This document shows positions 1 through 11,400 of a stretch of DNA of 64,000 bases, piece by piece. The notes under the pieces were generated by a model. It saw only the letters and a program-made list of their open reading frames with translations. It was not told where the DNA came from and ran no database searches. The stretch's first letter is position 1, and each line of letters opens with the position of its first letter. The DNA lies in assembly GCA_902806575.1 (NCBI GenBank), contig CADCXD010000018.1, positions 2,418,001-2,482,000 on the forward strand, given 5' to 3'. Made by a program: the position numbers and the translations under genes. Source of the stretch: Jackrogersella multiformis. Lineage: Eukaryota; Ascomycota; Sordariomycetes; Xylariales; Hypoxylaceae.

Positions 1-390
1 ATGGATGGTACGGGTGCCGCTGAACCGCTCTCTGGAACTGCCCCCGATCAAGGCACTGGAAGTGGAGAATGGGTAGTCGTTCCAAAGGGCGGCCCCACCC
101 AAGACGGCCCCGTGAACCCGGCGTCGGCCAGTAATCCAACGAAGACAGCAGGTCCCCTGAGCAAGCATGGCTCGGCGACGGGGACTCCTTCAGGATTTGA
201 CGCTGACCAAAACGACTTTAGCTCGCTAGACGATCTAAATACGGCCGGAGATGCGCTGGCCGGGTTCAGCGAGACGCCTGGTGACATCGGCGAGGGCTTG
301 GATATGGACATGGAAGATTCAGCATTCGGTGACGCTTTTCACGGAGTTGATACACAGCAAGGAGGCACACCGGCCGACGGTAGCTTGTAG
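1..390 (+). CDS. C-terminal end of an acidic protein, possibly SWI/SNF-RSC subunit Ssr4 family (partial)
   Basis: The reading frame is open from the first base to a TAG stop at 388-390, so this is most likely the 3' end of a gene starting left of the window; the ATG at position 1 is probably internal. The visible 129 residues are low-complexity: Gly/Thr/Pro-rich, with a short conserved-looking block EWVVVPKGG near residue 23 and an acidic tail (SSLDDLNTAGDALAG, then GLDMDMEDSAFGDAFHG). That combination resembles, from memory, the C-terminus of the fungal Ssr4 (former DUF1750) family, subunits of SWI/SNF and RSC chromatin remodelling complexes in fission yeast. The defining N-terminal domain is outside the window, so the assignment is an inference. 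A spliced internal exon of another acidic nuclear protein is an alternative. Confidence 0.45.
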   Translation: MDGTGAAEPLSGTAPDQGTGSGEWVVVPKGGPTQDGPVNPASASNPTKTAGPLSKHGSATGTPSGFDADQNDFSSLDDLNTAGDALAGFSETPGDIGEGLDMDMEDSAFGDAFHGVDTQQGGTPADGSL

Positions 391-2057
391 CACATGGTGC
401 CTTCGGGTCTGACTGGTTCTGAGGATGACTTTGTCCATGTGACGCATTGATAAAACGATGCTGCGTCAAGAACGCGTATAAATAGGCGTTGAGATGAAGG
501 TGGCAACAGCTACAGGTCGTCAAGTATGACCTCAAAAGATGAACTAAGGCAAGGAATGTACATGGACGGCGTTGAGGAGTTTTCGAGGAGTGGACTACTA
601 GCTTACCATGGAGCCCAATTACGAAGGGAATGCTCAGCCTAGCTATGTGTACTAGTATTACGACTACATTTGCAAACTCATCCTCAAATCAAAACGTGAT
701 TTCAGAGGGAGATAGCCTATGTTATTGCTCATTAGGTTCTTAGCTATCAACTTGATCCAGATTCTTATTTAAACCCAGTTGCAAGTGACATGAAGCAATT
801 ATTAAACAGAGTGACCTTATGTCCAAGGTCCAAGATAATAACTGGTCAGGTACCTAGTTTAAGAGTAACTATCCCATCTTCACATAGGCCGTAGATGATT
901 AAAAATATATAACCTTTTCACCAACCTTCCAAGATCGATCTCTTTTCTTGGCGAGGTTAGCGCCGAGATGCCTTAATGTTGCTGGATGAGACGTGATGTT
1001 GGATTTAGGCTCGCTTGCTTCATGAAGCAAGTTTCAGAACGAGCAGGGTTTCGTCTCAAGGCCTCAGAGCTAAGACCTCCGCAGAGAGCCTTCTAGACCT
1101 TTTTCGACATAGTTTTACCCCAAAACCGAATAGAGGGTTAACAACAGGACTTGGCTAGTGAATGCCGGCATGGGCCCAGAGACCGCTTTAGGTAAAGGCA
1201 TGGCGGAAGCTGCTCAGTTCCGGGCTCCTGTCGCTGCTAGGGGTCGTTGGGCACGGTTCTTTTTGAGCCGCGTTTCCTGGCATCGCATCATCAAATCTGT
1301 GTTCGCCGTTAAGCCTTTCCATTGGCTCTTTTCGTGCTCCTCCAGTATTTATTTATGCTTTACGGTAATGTCGTGCCGACTATGCCAGTTTAGTGTACAT
1401 AGACCAACTGACCTTTACTGGCTTCGTCTCGACTTTCTCTACCTACCCTCATGCTAGGTATGATGCTTGACAACTTTCCATCCCATGTTTCCCCTGTGGG
1501 TTCTTAGTTAAGCCTAGGCTAAGCACTAAGCACTACCGCAAGACATGGGTAGGGTGTTTTCTCTTTGAACTAGGCCTGTCAGCATCACCAGCCCCGGCTT
1601 GGACAAGGTAATAACATTGGCTTACTTGTCATCACTGGGCCGAGGCCAAGAGATGACAAGCAATGATGCCTCGAGCTCAGACGCCTAGCCGAAGATCACG
1701 GAGAACCGCGTGATGGATCATGGCATTTTATGTACCTTACATAAATCTGATCATAGAGTGTAAATCGCGCTCGTCCTCTCCCCCGGGTTATCCCACATTT
1801 CTGGTCAAGATCTCATCCTACCTCTGCAGTTCATTCGCAGTTCCTTTCCTTTCTCGTTACCTCTATCATTTTCTTCTTTCCTTCCTTTCTCCAGTCATTC
1901 CTTCGTCAGTCTGCTGGTCAGGACACTGTTGAGCAGTCTTCACACTCCTTATAATTTACTTTTATTCTTTGTATATACGATATCCCAGGCCGGGCCTTCG
2001 CTTCAGTAGCTTGACGCTATTACGAGAACTTACGAGAATCGAGAAAGTTAGGGCAAA
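391..2057. other. Intergenic spacer, no gene seen
   Basis: This stretch holds the 3' flank of the acidic protein and the 5' flank of the GPI protein. Its only moderately long reading frame (1158-1457) has no domain and no codon pattern like the neighbours. Pyrimidine-rich sequence at about 1770-1925 is typical of a fungal promoter or leader. Confidence 0.6.
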
Positions 2058-3624
2058 ATGAGACAATCCCATCTAGTCGCGGCTCTAGCCGTTGTATTCG
2101 GCACGGCGTTGAACGGCGTCTATGGCAGTCCTATTGCCCAGCGAGAGCAAGGTTTACGCGCTGCGAACAACGCCAACAATAACAACAACTCGAGTGCCGC
2201 CGCCTCTTCTTCTAATAGCCAACTTCAGCAGCTGCCAAACACCGGCAAATCTGGCAACTCTGATAACGCGGGGGCGGTTAAGGGATCCGGAGTAAAGAGC
2301 CAGAACCAGAACCAGGCACAAGCCGAAGCTGGATCTGCGGCCGCCGATGCTGGAGGGCTTGTACAGCTTCCCGGTGCGCAGTTAACCGTTGGTCAGCTAG
2401 TCGCTCTTCCCACTTTAGAATCAACGAGCGCTGCCAAAGGGGCCGCTGCGGTCGAGACCAGCAGTTCGTCTGCTGTGCTTAAGTCCATAGCGATTCAGAG
2501 CAGCTCGATTGCCACGCTTGAGACTGTGGCTGTCAAGAGCAGTTCCAGCGCAAGTCTCGTGGCCATTGGAACGACTGCCGCCGCCGCGGTCCAGACGTCC
2601 AAGGTTAGTCTTTGCCCCCCTTCTTTACATACCTCCTTTTAGCCAAGTTCGTAACGCTGACATACCCCAGGCCGTCGTCGTTGCTCCGTTGTCGAGCTCG
2701 GCAGTCGCCGTCGAGAGCATCCAGAGCTTCAAGCAGATCCCGGCCGCCGCGTCGAGCGTCGCCGCGTCCAAAATCGGCGCGGTAGTCGCGCCCAGCAACG
2801 TGGTGGTCGCTCCCACCTTCGCGAACGTGTCGACCCCCGGCCTCGCCGCCCTTCCCCCCGTCGCCGCGGCTACCTCGAGCTTCGCCGGGTTCTCGAACGT
2901 GACTGCCGCGACTGCAGCCACGGCTGCCGGATCCCTGGCCTCCTCGGGAGGCCTCGTCGCCCTGCCCACCGCTGCCGCCGCCGGAGCTTCTGGCGCTCTG
3001 GCACCCCTCCCCGCAGCCGGCGGTGCCGAGGCCACCGGTGCCACCGGTGCCCTGCAGGCTCTCCCCGAGGCGTCCGGCGCGGCGACCGCTTCCGGTCCCC
3101 TGCAGGCGCTGCCCGCCGCGGGCAGCAGCTCGAGCAGCGGCGAGTCTTCCAGCTCGGAATCGGGATCTGAGTCGGGATCGGGAGCTTCAGCCGGGTCCGG
3201 GTCCGGGTCCGGAAGCGAGGCAAGCGGCTCGCTCCAGCCCCTGCCTGGCGCTGCATCGTCAAGCAGCGAAGGCAGCTCCAACTCCAACTCCAACTCCAAC
3301 TCTAACTCTAACTCTAACTCTAACTCTAACTCTAACTCTAACTCTAACTCTAACTCCAACGCCAACTCCGGATCCAGCGCTACCGCCGTCCAGGCCCTCC
3401 CCGCCGAGGCCTCGGGCACGCTGATACAACTGCCCGGCGCGCAGCCGACGACGGGCTCGCTCGCGCCGCTGGCCACCGGTGCCGCGAGCGCGACGGGCGG
3501 CGCCTCGTCGAACGGCACTTCCTCCGTCATCCCGGTGAGCGCCGGGGCCACGCAGGAGGTGGGCGTGGCGAGGGCGGCGCTTGTGGCGGGCTTGGCGGGG
3601 TGGTTGAGCTTGTGCGTTTTGTGA
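2058..3624 (+). CDS. GPI-anchored, Ser/Ala/Asn-rich cell-wall protein
   Basis: Two exons: 2058-2603 and 2671-3624, joined in phase 0 across a 67-nt GT...CAG intron with a GCTGAC branch site at 2656-2661; the product is 499 residues. The N-terminus is a secretion signal (basic MRQSH, then a hydrophobic LVAALAVVFGTALNGVYG core), followed by an Asn-run. The body is made of Ser/Ala-rich spacers punctuated by a short repeated motif, LxxLPxA (LQALPEASG, LQALPAAGS, LQPLPGAAS, VQALPAEAS, LAPLPAAGG), and a serine-asparagine tract encoded by a hexanucleotide repeat. The C-terminus is hydrophobic (ARAALVAGLAGWLSLCVL) after small residues, as expected for a GPI attachment signal. No enzymatic domain is visible. 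It is probably an O-glycosylated structural or adhesive wall protein. Exon 2 is markedly GC-rich compared with exon 1. Family membership beyond that is unknown to me. Confidence 0.75.
3277..3360 (+). repeat. Hexanucleotide tandem repeat (TCYAAC)14 inside the wall-protein gene
   Basis: Fourteen consecutive 6-base units: four TCCAAC, nine TCTAAC, one TCCAAC. In frame they encode alternating Ser-Asn. The nine identical TCTAAC units (3301-3354) are a block expected to change length by slippage without breaking the frame. Confidence 0.95.
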
Positions 3625-4240
3625 GGGGGTGAGGTGAGGTACTTGGGATGGGGTGTGGGGTGAGGAGGAATGGCTGGAAAGCATTAGGTTAGTTTACCGG
3701 CTAGGTAGTTTAAAATTCATATTTTAAATTGTTCCTTTCTCTTGTTGAGTTACAGGGGAATATTTGATTTGTTTGAAAGTTGTTGAGCATATGAAATAGG
3801 TAACTGTATACCTGCTTACATATTTTATTTGTTTTTAATTAATAGCGAGGCAATGAGAATTTCTCAGTGGAGTTATTGGTGATGTGTCCTCTCAGCTTTG
3901 GCTTTGGTCATGTTACCTAGGCTACAAGGCCGACTCAGGGAGGTCTTCACGAGGTAAATTGGTACCTAGGTAGGTAGACGTTGGGTTTCAACTATGTTGA
4001 ATTGCCGATACAGAAGCCAGCATATTGCAGATTTATGCCTTGTCGGAGTTAGCATTGTTGATAGGTCAGGCTGTTTTGGTGCCCGATCACTGCCTCCGCC
4101 ACATCACGAGGCAGATTCTGCTGTCTAGAAAGTGTCTCGGACGTAACATCCCAAGCGCATTTTCTCGTCATCATTCCCTCCATGGTAGATTCGACGTTCA
4201 ATCACAACTTCTTCGGCATGCCTTTCAATCGCGCGCCGTA
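3625..4240. other. Intergenic spacer
   Basis: This is 3' flank of the wall-protein gene and 5' flank of the NLR gene. It contains one CCTAGGTA-type motif (about 3962-3977). An in-frame upstream ATG at 4025 would add 72 residues to the NLR protein, but the added sequence looks like translated leader. Confidence 0.5.
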
Positions 4241-7200
4241 ATGACGACAATTCCTTCATCATGGCTAGAGGAAGCCTTTAAGTCTGCGAAAGAAGACTTC
4301 AAGAGGAGCCTGAAAAACCCAGCCTTGTACGATTTTTCGAAAATCACTTCGATAGACGACGTATTAGAGGAGGCGAGAAACATAGAGAAGCAACAGGCAA
4401 AGACTAAGACGCTTCGAGGATTGAAGAGAATCCAGCCACTCATTAATGGCCTTAAGGAGTACGGTGCTGTCATCGAGGTATTCATTCAGGTGAAGCCTGA
4501 TGTCATGAGCCTCATCTGGGTATGTATAATCCCGACAGAGTCAGCACGTCTAATCGTGAGTTTAGAAGCTAACAATAACTTTCTTGTGATTTAGGGACCA
4601 CTCAAATTCATACTCCAGGTAGGACAACCTCGCTCTTTCTGGTTAGATGATATGGATGGGTTCTAACACTATTTTGCTAGGCATCAAGTTCTATCATTTC
4701 GGCCTTTGAGAAGGTAGTCAAGGTAATAGCAGACGTAGGAATAGTACTTCCAAGCTTCAAGGTCTACACACAGCTATTTCAATCCAACCAGGAGATTCGC
4801 CGGGCACTGTTTTTATTCTATGAGGATATTTTGGACTTCTACGCCGTCCTGTTAAACTTCCTCGCTAATCGAAGTGAGCAACGCTATAGACCCTCCTAGT
4901 TTCAGTGATAGCTACTTATATCTCCTTTGTAGGGCGAAATGTTTTCCTCGAGTCTCTATGGCCTAGCATTCGTTCAAGCATTTCAAAGATTCAGGAGAAT
5001 ATGGAGCATCACAAAGCTATTATGACGACGAATGTAACACTTGAGGATATCCTACAAGCTCAAAAAGCTCGGAAACATGCCCTTGAAGAATATGAACATG
5101 CCCAAGCTTTCCGAGATAGTCAGACTTTCAGCGCCATCCGAAACGAATTTGATCCGTACAACCACGACACAGAACTACATAGAATCTTACGTCGGAGCTC
5201 TGTGAAGTCAGGGAAATGGCTGGAAACCGAGCCCGACTTCATGAGATGGTTCGATCCTGTAGACAGAACCGTGAGGCTTGTATGGCTTCATGGAATTCCC
5301 GGTTCCGGTGAGTGATCCTGAACCTACGAACTATGGTCATAAATAAACTCAATAAGGTTCTAATCAATCGGTGGAATAGGGAAAACTTTTCTTGTAGGCA
5401 ACCTCATAAAAAAATTGCAAGCTTCTGGGCAGCAAGTGGCTTTTGCGTTCTTATCCTACGACAACCAAGCAGCTGGTGACACCATCAAAGTCCTTCATTC
5501 ATTTCTTTTCCAGCTTCTGGAAGAGGACTCGACCTTCCGGCCAATTCTTCATGAAACCGCTCAATCCAACCATCGAAGACTCAAAAATAACTCTGATTTC
5601 GTCATGGATTTTCTATGCAAGATCTTCAATGATTTAGGTCCTAGTTTCATCATCTTGGACGGTCTAGATGAGCTACCCGAGAGGTCCTGGAATGACCTTC
5701 TTGATAATGTATTACAAATCAACGAGAGGTGTCCAGAGACGAAGCTGCTTATCAGTAGTAGAGAGGAACGCGATATCTCATTGCGGTTGAGTAACAAGGC
5801 GATTTCTTTCCGTGTCGACGACAAGAATTCTGAAGATATAGACTCATTCGTTCAGCTCGAATGTGAAAACCTACTTCTCGAAATGAAGAGCGCTGGAGCA
5901 GATGAACAGACTTGTCTCGAAATTAAGGGAAAACTAAACACCATTGCGGAGAATGCAGAAGGCAGGTTTGTCCCTCACAGAGGCAATTACTGATGCTAAC
6001 AGACAATACCTAGGGATGTTTATATACGCTAGATTGGTGATGTGTATGGTGAAGGATCAAGGGAACCTCCATGACATCGAAGCGCAGATAGATGATCTTC
6101 CAGATGGATTAGACGAGGTGTAAGTATTAGCGACTCTAAGCAGCTGTTACCATCATTGCTAAACCACTAATGACCGCGCAGGTATGGCCGCCTCCTTTCC
6201 AAGATCAAGACAAAACCTGAGCGTAGTCGCCGGGCTGTGCGTACCATACTACAGTGGGTTACATGTGCCCAACGGCCCCTAAGGGAAGAAGAGATGCTCC
6301 AAATTTTGGTTATCGGGCCTGGGCAGCCTGATTTTACGAAGGGGCGTAAAGAGTTCCGCGACATATGCAGGGCATGTGGCCCGATTATCGAGATCACTGA
6401 GGGCAATATTCGATTCGTTCATTTTTCTGCCCAAGAGTAAGACAATATTAACAAATAGAGTCGTACCTAATAAAGTAAACTAACATGATCCAGATACCTT
6501 CTCCACGAACAGAGCAACAGCTTCTTGAATCTACCCGAGGCACACGCAGATGCCATTATAGCATGCACTACATATCTTTCATTCTCATCACTGAACCCGC
6601 TATTCTCTTCTCCATTGAATGGAATGGCCGAGATACAGAAGCGTATTCTGGATGGTGATTATGTTATGTTTGAGTACGCATCGATGAAGTTTCTTGATCA
6701 TCTAAAACCCTTATTAGACAATCAGAGCCGCAGTCTGGACAGTCATCTCCTTGCGACTCTAAACCGGTTTCAAGAGATTCGGACTGTTAGTTCCATCGAT
6801 ATCTCAATTATTCCGAATCATGTTACCAACATGTTCAAAAATTTCACCGACGAGCCTAAAACCCAGGCTTTTTTGTCGGCTGTTGAGTACTCTCAGACCA
6901 AGGCCCAGCTAAGGTTGTCTGACCAAGATGGTGAGGAGAAGAGATATGATTTGCATCGACGTGAGCTAATGAGATCTCAGGGGTTTTTGATTCCTCGATA
7001 ATTGACCCGCTCAAGATATTCTCCGCTCGGTACCAATTTCGTCGGAGCCTAGAAGAAATGATATGCCAAAAATCGAGACACAGACCTAGTTGTCGCTGTG
7101 GCGACTTGAAGCGCCTCTATGGAACTAAACTATATCATTGCGACCAATATTTCTGCTACGCATACAGAACTGGCTTTGAATCGAGTCTAGCCAGAGCTCA

Positions 7201-8263
7201 GCACTTGGAAATTCACCAACGACTGCACAAGTGCACTGCAACCAATTGTCTATTTTCAGAGATAGGGTTCCGCGAAACAATCGAGCTCGAAAGACACCTG
7301 CGTGCAGCCCATTCTTCACAGAATTTGGTGGAATACCCACCAGACCCTAGTCTCTCGCCAATTCTACCCCACGAGAATGCGCTCGAAATTTTAGCGGATG
7401 CTATAGTACTGGACCAAATAGAATTGGTCAACAAGCTACCACCTGAAATCTGGCATGAAGATATGTACAACATCCAGAATTTGGCTCCCTGGAGAGCATC
7501 TAAAGAAATGCTTTCTCTCATACTTGATAAGCTAGCCCAAAGTAAGAAAGAATATAGCGTTCCGTTAGAAAATATGTTAGCAGTAGCATTAGAGGTAGAG
7601 AATCTACCGAATATCAAGGTTCTGCTCTCTCGCGGAGCAGACATGTCGGAAAATGGGTCACTTTCCTATAGATTAACAGAACAGATTCCCAGAAGAAGGA
7701 AGGATATGAAAATATCCGTTAATGGGTACATTCGCGCAATAAGTCTATGGAGTCCGGGTTTAATGACTTATCTAGTCGACGAATGTCACGTTAACATTCC
7801 CGCATACGTTGAGAAATTAAATATGGTTTTTTTACAGCCTGCAATCAGGGGGGCTACTCTTGACGAGGCAAGGCGGCGCTTCAATGGAATTAAGAGGTAC
7901 ATTATTTGGCCTGAGGTGTACGCTGAAGGCACTGCCTGGGCTGTGGCAGGTAGATCAGCTATCAGTACCATGATCTGCCTAGAAAACGGAGGAGATCCTA
8001 ACGCATCCGTCCCTCCACCCTCAGGATCTATAGCAAGAAAGGCAGCATTACAATATGCTGTGCAACTGGGAAACCGGGTCAGTGCTGAAATAGTGAAGGT
8101 GCTTTTACAGTACGGTGCAGACCCAGACCCAAGACACACTAATAAGCCTAGGTCTATAACGAAATTAAAGGGAATGAAGAAAATTGAAAAACATTTTGGG
8201 TTCTCGTGGGAAGAGATCGTTCGTCGAATCAAGGCGGGAGAGGACCTTGCCATAATTTCTTAG
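4241..8263 (+). CDS. NLR-like protein: DUF7708-like domain, NACHT NTPase, zinc-finger block, ankyrin-like repeats
   Basis: Nine exons rebuilt by hand: 4241-4519, 4595-4618, 4681-4873, 4933-5307, 5380-5961, 6014-6119, 6182-6436, 6494-6930, 6981-8263; 3534 nt, 1177 residues. Residues about 50-230 match the helical DUF7708-type N-terminus of fungal STAND proteins (key block IWGPLKFILQ). The NACHT domain follows, with Walker A GIPGSGKT at about 286-293 and Walker B FIILDGLDELPE at about 380-391, then the MFIYARLVM and FVHFSAQEYLL blocks typical of fungal NACHT proteins. At about 787-860 lies a Cys/His block (CRCGDLKRLYG...CDQYFC...HLEIHQRLHKC...C...H) seen behind NACHT in related proteins. The last 240 residues contain degenerate ankyrin-like units (LLSRGAD, LENGGDPNAS, LLQYGADPD). 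Such proteins are cytosolic signal-sensing NTPases, some acting in nonself recognition or incompatibility; the ligand here is unknown. The fifth intron uses GC-AG ends. The start at 4241 was chosen because MTTIPSSWLEEAF begins the conserved helical region. Confidence 0.8.
5962..6013 (+). other. Probable GC-AG intron in the NLR gene
   Basis: The protein family expects Glu-Gly-Met-Phe across this junction. GT...AG choices give a stop or an implausible 37-nt intron, whereas exon...AAG followed by GCAGGT at 5962 and an acceptor TAG at 6011-6013 restores the frame exactly. GCTAAC at 5995-6000 is a good branch site, and the 52-nt length matches the other introns of this gene. Confidence 0.75.
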
Positions 8264-8431
8264 ATGTCACAACAAGTTAAATGCCGAGAGATATGGATAC
8301 TAGTAGACAATGTCCCCTGGTCCTATGTGCGATTATGACTATGGCTAGGATGCATCTCACACATTCTCAGACATATATACAGACGTAGGATTACATCCTA
8401 TAAACCAATGTTAGATAAAGCAGAATAGACC

Positions 8432-11400
8432 CTAATACGTTACGCTAGCATCTATTAGATACATATCACATGCCTCAGCTCCTATATTGGTCAGTATTAG
8501 GTCTGAAAGACTACAGTGCTTATAGATTTCGGTGTCACTAACTTGCAGTATGGCCTTGGCCTCGTTGTGGTGATCCTTGGGCTCGTCAAGGGATGACGCG
8601 ATAAGATTCATCTTCTGCTCCTGTCGCTGCCGAACATACTGTGACATGTGTAAGAGAGATTCTTTCAAGTCTTTTGTAAACTGACCTGTTCAATTGAATC
8701 TGAGCCCGCCACGACATAGCGTATAGCGAGAACCTCCCTATCTTGTCCTAAGCGATGTACACGGTCCACAGCTTGTTGTTCTAGCAAAGGATTCCACCCG
8801 GGCTCCATTACATGTACGCGGGTGGCCATTGTTAGATTAAGTCTGTTGCCAATTTAGCCGTAGGGTTCAACCTTGCTTTGGTGTCTCTTCATAAAACATA
8901 CCCGACTGCAGCACTGCCAAGTGATGCAAGTAATATCGTGCAGCTTGGGTTGATGCGAAAGTCTTCAAGTGCATGACGTCTTTGTGCTAGGTTCTTGGTG
9001 CCGTCGAGCCTTTGGTAAACGAAGGCATTCGCGGATAACGCCTTGCCAATGAGATCCAACATGCCGGTCCATGTAGAGAATATGACACTAAGACTATCAA
9101 TATTGAGTTATCTAAAGAATATTGTTGAACACGACTCACCTTTTTGCTGGTGGTTGGTCAGATGCGATGGCAGCCTTGCGATCGTTCTGTAGATTGGAAA
9201 GTAAAGCTTTGACTTTTGATGAAGGGCGATAGCTGGTAAATTCAATTGTAGGTGTCGTCCTCCACTCCGTATCGCCGTTGCATAAAGGACAGAGGGAACT
9301 AGTATCACCAGAAGAGATACCGTCTCTTGTAACACATACCCGACATACCTGATGGAAGCACGGAAGTACACGATATAATGATTCATTGTCATCGTCTAGA
9401 TCTTTGTCACATACCTCGCACCTTTGTTGTTGGGAAAGAACAGTATCTCCGAATGCTGATGTCTCTTTAAGCCAACTTCGTAGGCCCTGGGGAAGCAGGT
9501 CGCTTCCGTGGTTGCAAACCTGCCGAAGTCGAAGGATAAGCTGAAATGTTTTCATAACTGAACCTCCTGAGTCGAACGTCAGTGCAAAATGCCTTTTGAG
9601 TAAGTTATAGAAAGCCCTCTCCTCATCATCTAAATTGACATAGTGGATAGTTTCATGCCGAGAGGGAAGATTGAGGTCGGTGTCGAGAGCCTCTTTCGTC
9701 CTACGTAGTGCGATCGACTTGACTAACAACCTGAGTCGCTCCCATCCGGATTTCTCTCGGCTGTCAATTGGAGTTAAAAACGTGTTCTTGAACACGCCAG
9801 GATTGTCAAACGGGTCGACTTTTAGAAATTCAACAAGAGCGCCTAGATCCTCTAAGCAGTTTTGGATCGGCGTGCCGGTTAAGCACCAGCGATGCTTGGC
9901 TTTGAGTGTATTGACTGCTCGAAACGTCTTCGTAGTACGATTTCTCACAATGTGAGCTGGGAAAAATCTTAGCCAACTAAATTCATGAATATAATTGTCA
10001 CTTACCCTCATCAAGGACAACCCGATACCAGTCAATGCTGTGGAGGAGACCAACTCGTCTAGATCGTCTTATTCCCCCTTCCACAGTTCTTTCGCCCGGA
10101 AATTCGGTCCTAAGCGTTTCGTACGTTGTAAAGACAACATCAGCACTCTTGATAGCAGCAGCAGCAGCATCCCTTGATGATCCGTGGTAAATCTTATAAG
10201 TAAGAGATTCTCTTTCAAAGTGTCTTCAACCATGTTAGATCAACTCGGTAAGTTTGGTACATTTAGCACACACCTGTCGATCTGGTCTTGCCAAGATGTA
10301 ATTGCTATATATAATGTATTAGTATAAGATATTTAGAGAGATAATAAATAATACTCACTGGTCATAGGACACACTATTAGAGTCATATGGGCCGCTGGGA
10401 GGTGTTTATTGGCACTATTCAAAGATGTTGCAATAAGCGCCAAAGTTGTTAATGTTTTACCAAGACCCATATCCTTGAAAGTTAAGGTCAGCAAAGCTCA
10501 ATAAACCGAGTGATGCTCTCACATCTGCAAGGAGACCACCGAGACATAATCTTGGTGTCCGGTTGACGTAACTTCCAGTCACGTTGTTATAGAATCTATA
10601 TGAAGTGAGCAGTATGTCTAACAAATGCTGTTTGGCCTCTCACCTAAAGTACGAAGGCTCTGTGTCAAGGCTTTCAGACCATACAGATGGAAACTCTGCA
10701 TCACGAACATTCCCTGATTCTTTCTCCGTCATCATCGCCAGACCCTTGATTTGATGCCTAGTCATTCCTTAGTACTTGGCTCTATTTGAAGTCGGCCCGA
10801 ACACCTACTTCTTTAGTTTAGTTATGAGAATGTCCGAAATCTGGACGTTTCTGAAGTTAGTAGGTCCCGTCGCAGAGTCTAGTAGCTCAGCAACCCTGCT
10901 TTTTTCGTTCGCATCTAGAACTGTATTTTGACCTGATGGTACATCGTTATATTCCAAAATGGATCTGTCTTCTTTGTCGGGGTTAGAAAGGCATTGAGGA
11001 TTATAGTACGGTCGTGAGGCGTCATAGGATTCTGGTTGCTGGAGGAAGCAATCATGATCTAGGAGCATGTCTCCGATAGATCCTCTTTGTTCGAATCTGC
11101 CGTATATGAGCACTTCAATTCTCCTTGGAGTCTTCATGCATGCTGAGAGCTCTATGTCGTAATCCTTAATTAGACTGATTATAACCCGGGATGCTATCTG
11201 ATCGAGAAGACCACCATAGCTATTTGAGCTCGCTTCTTTAATGATTACCATAGTACCATTCACCTCGAACGAAATGGGTTTAGATGCCTTCTCTGCGAAA
11301 GACTCCGAGACTTGAAAATTTTCAAAGATAATCTACTCAGTTCCAGTCAATGAGTAGCTTTTTAAAGAAAACAGGTTGCTCACCACACCAAAGCAAGAGT

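Noticed and set aside
1158..1457. 99-codon plus-strand frame in the first spacer
   Set aside because: It has no domain, no signal peptide consistent with its start and no splice-linked continuation.
2625..3551. 308-codon frame on the minus strand opposite the wall-protein gene
   Set aside because: It is an antisense shadow: the Glu-Leu repeat simply mirrors the Ser-Asn hexanucleotide repeat, and it lacks splice or domain support.
3259..3684. Arg/Val-repeat frame on the minus strand
   Set aside because: It is a second antisense frame across the same repeat, with a nonsense low-complexity composition.
4025..4240. Upstream in-frame ATG extending the NLR protein by 72 residues
   Set aside because: The added residues resemble translated leader and do not belong to the conserved N-terminal domain; the ATG at 4241 starts the conserved helix.
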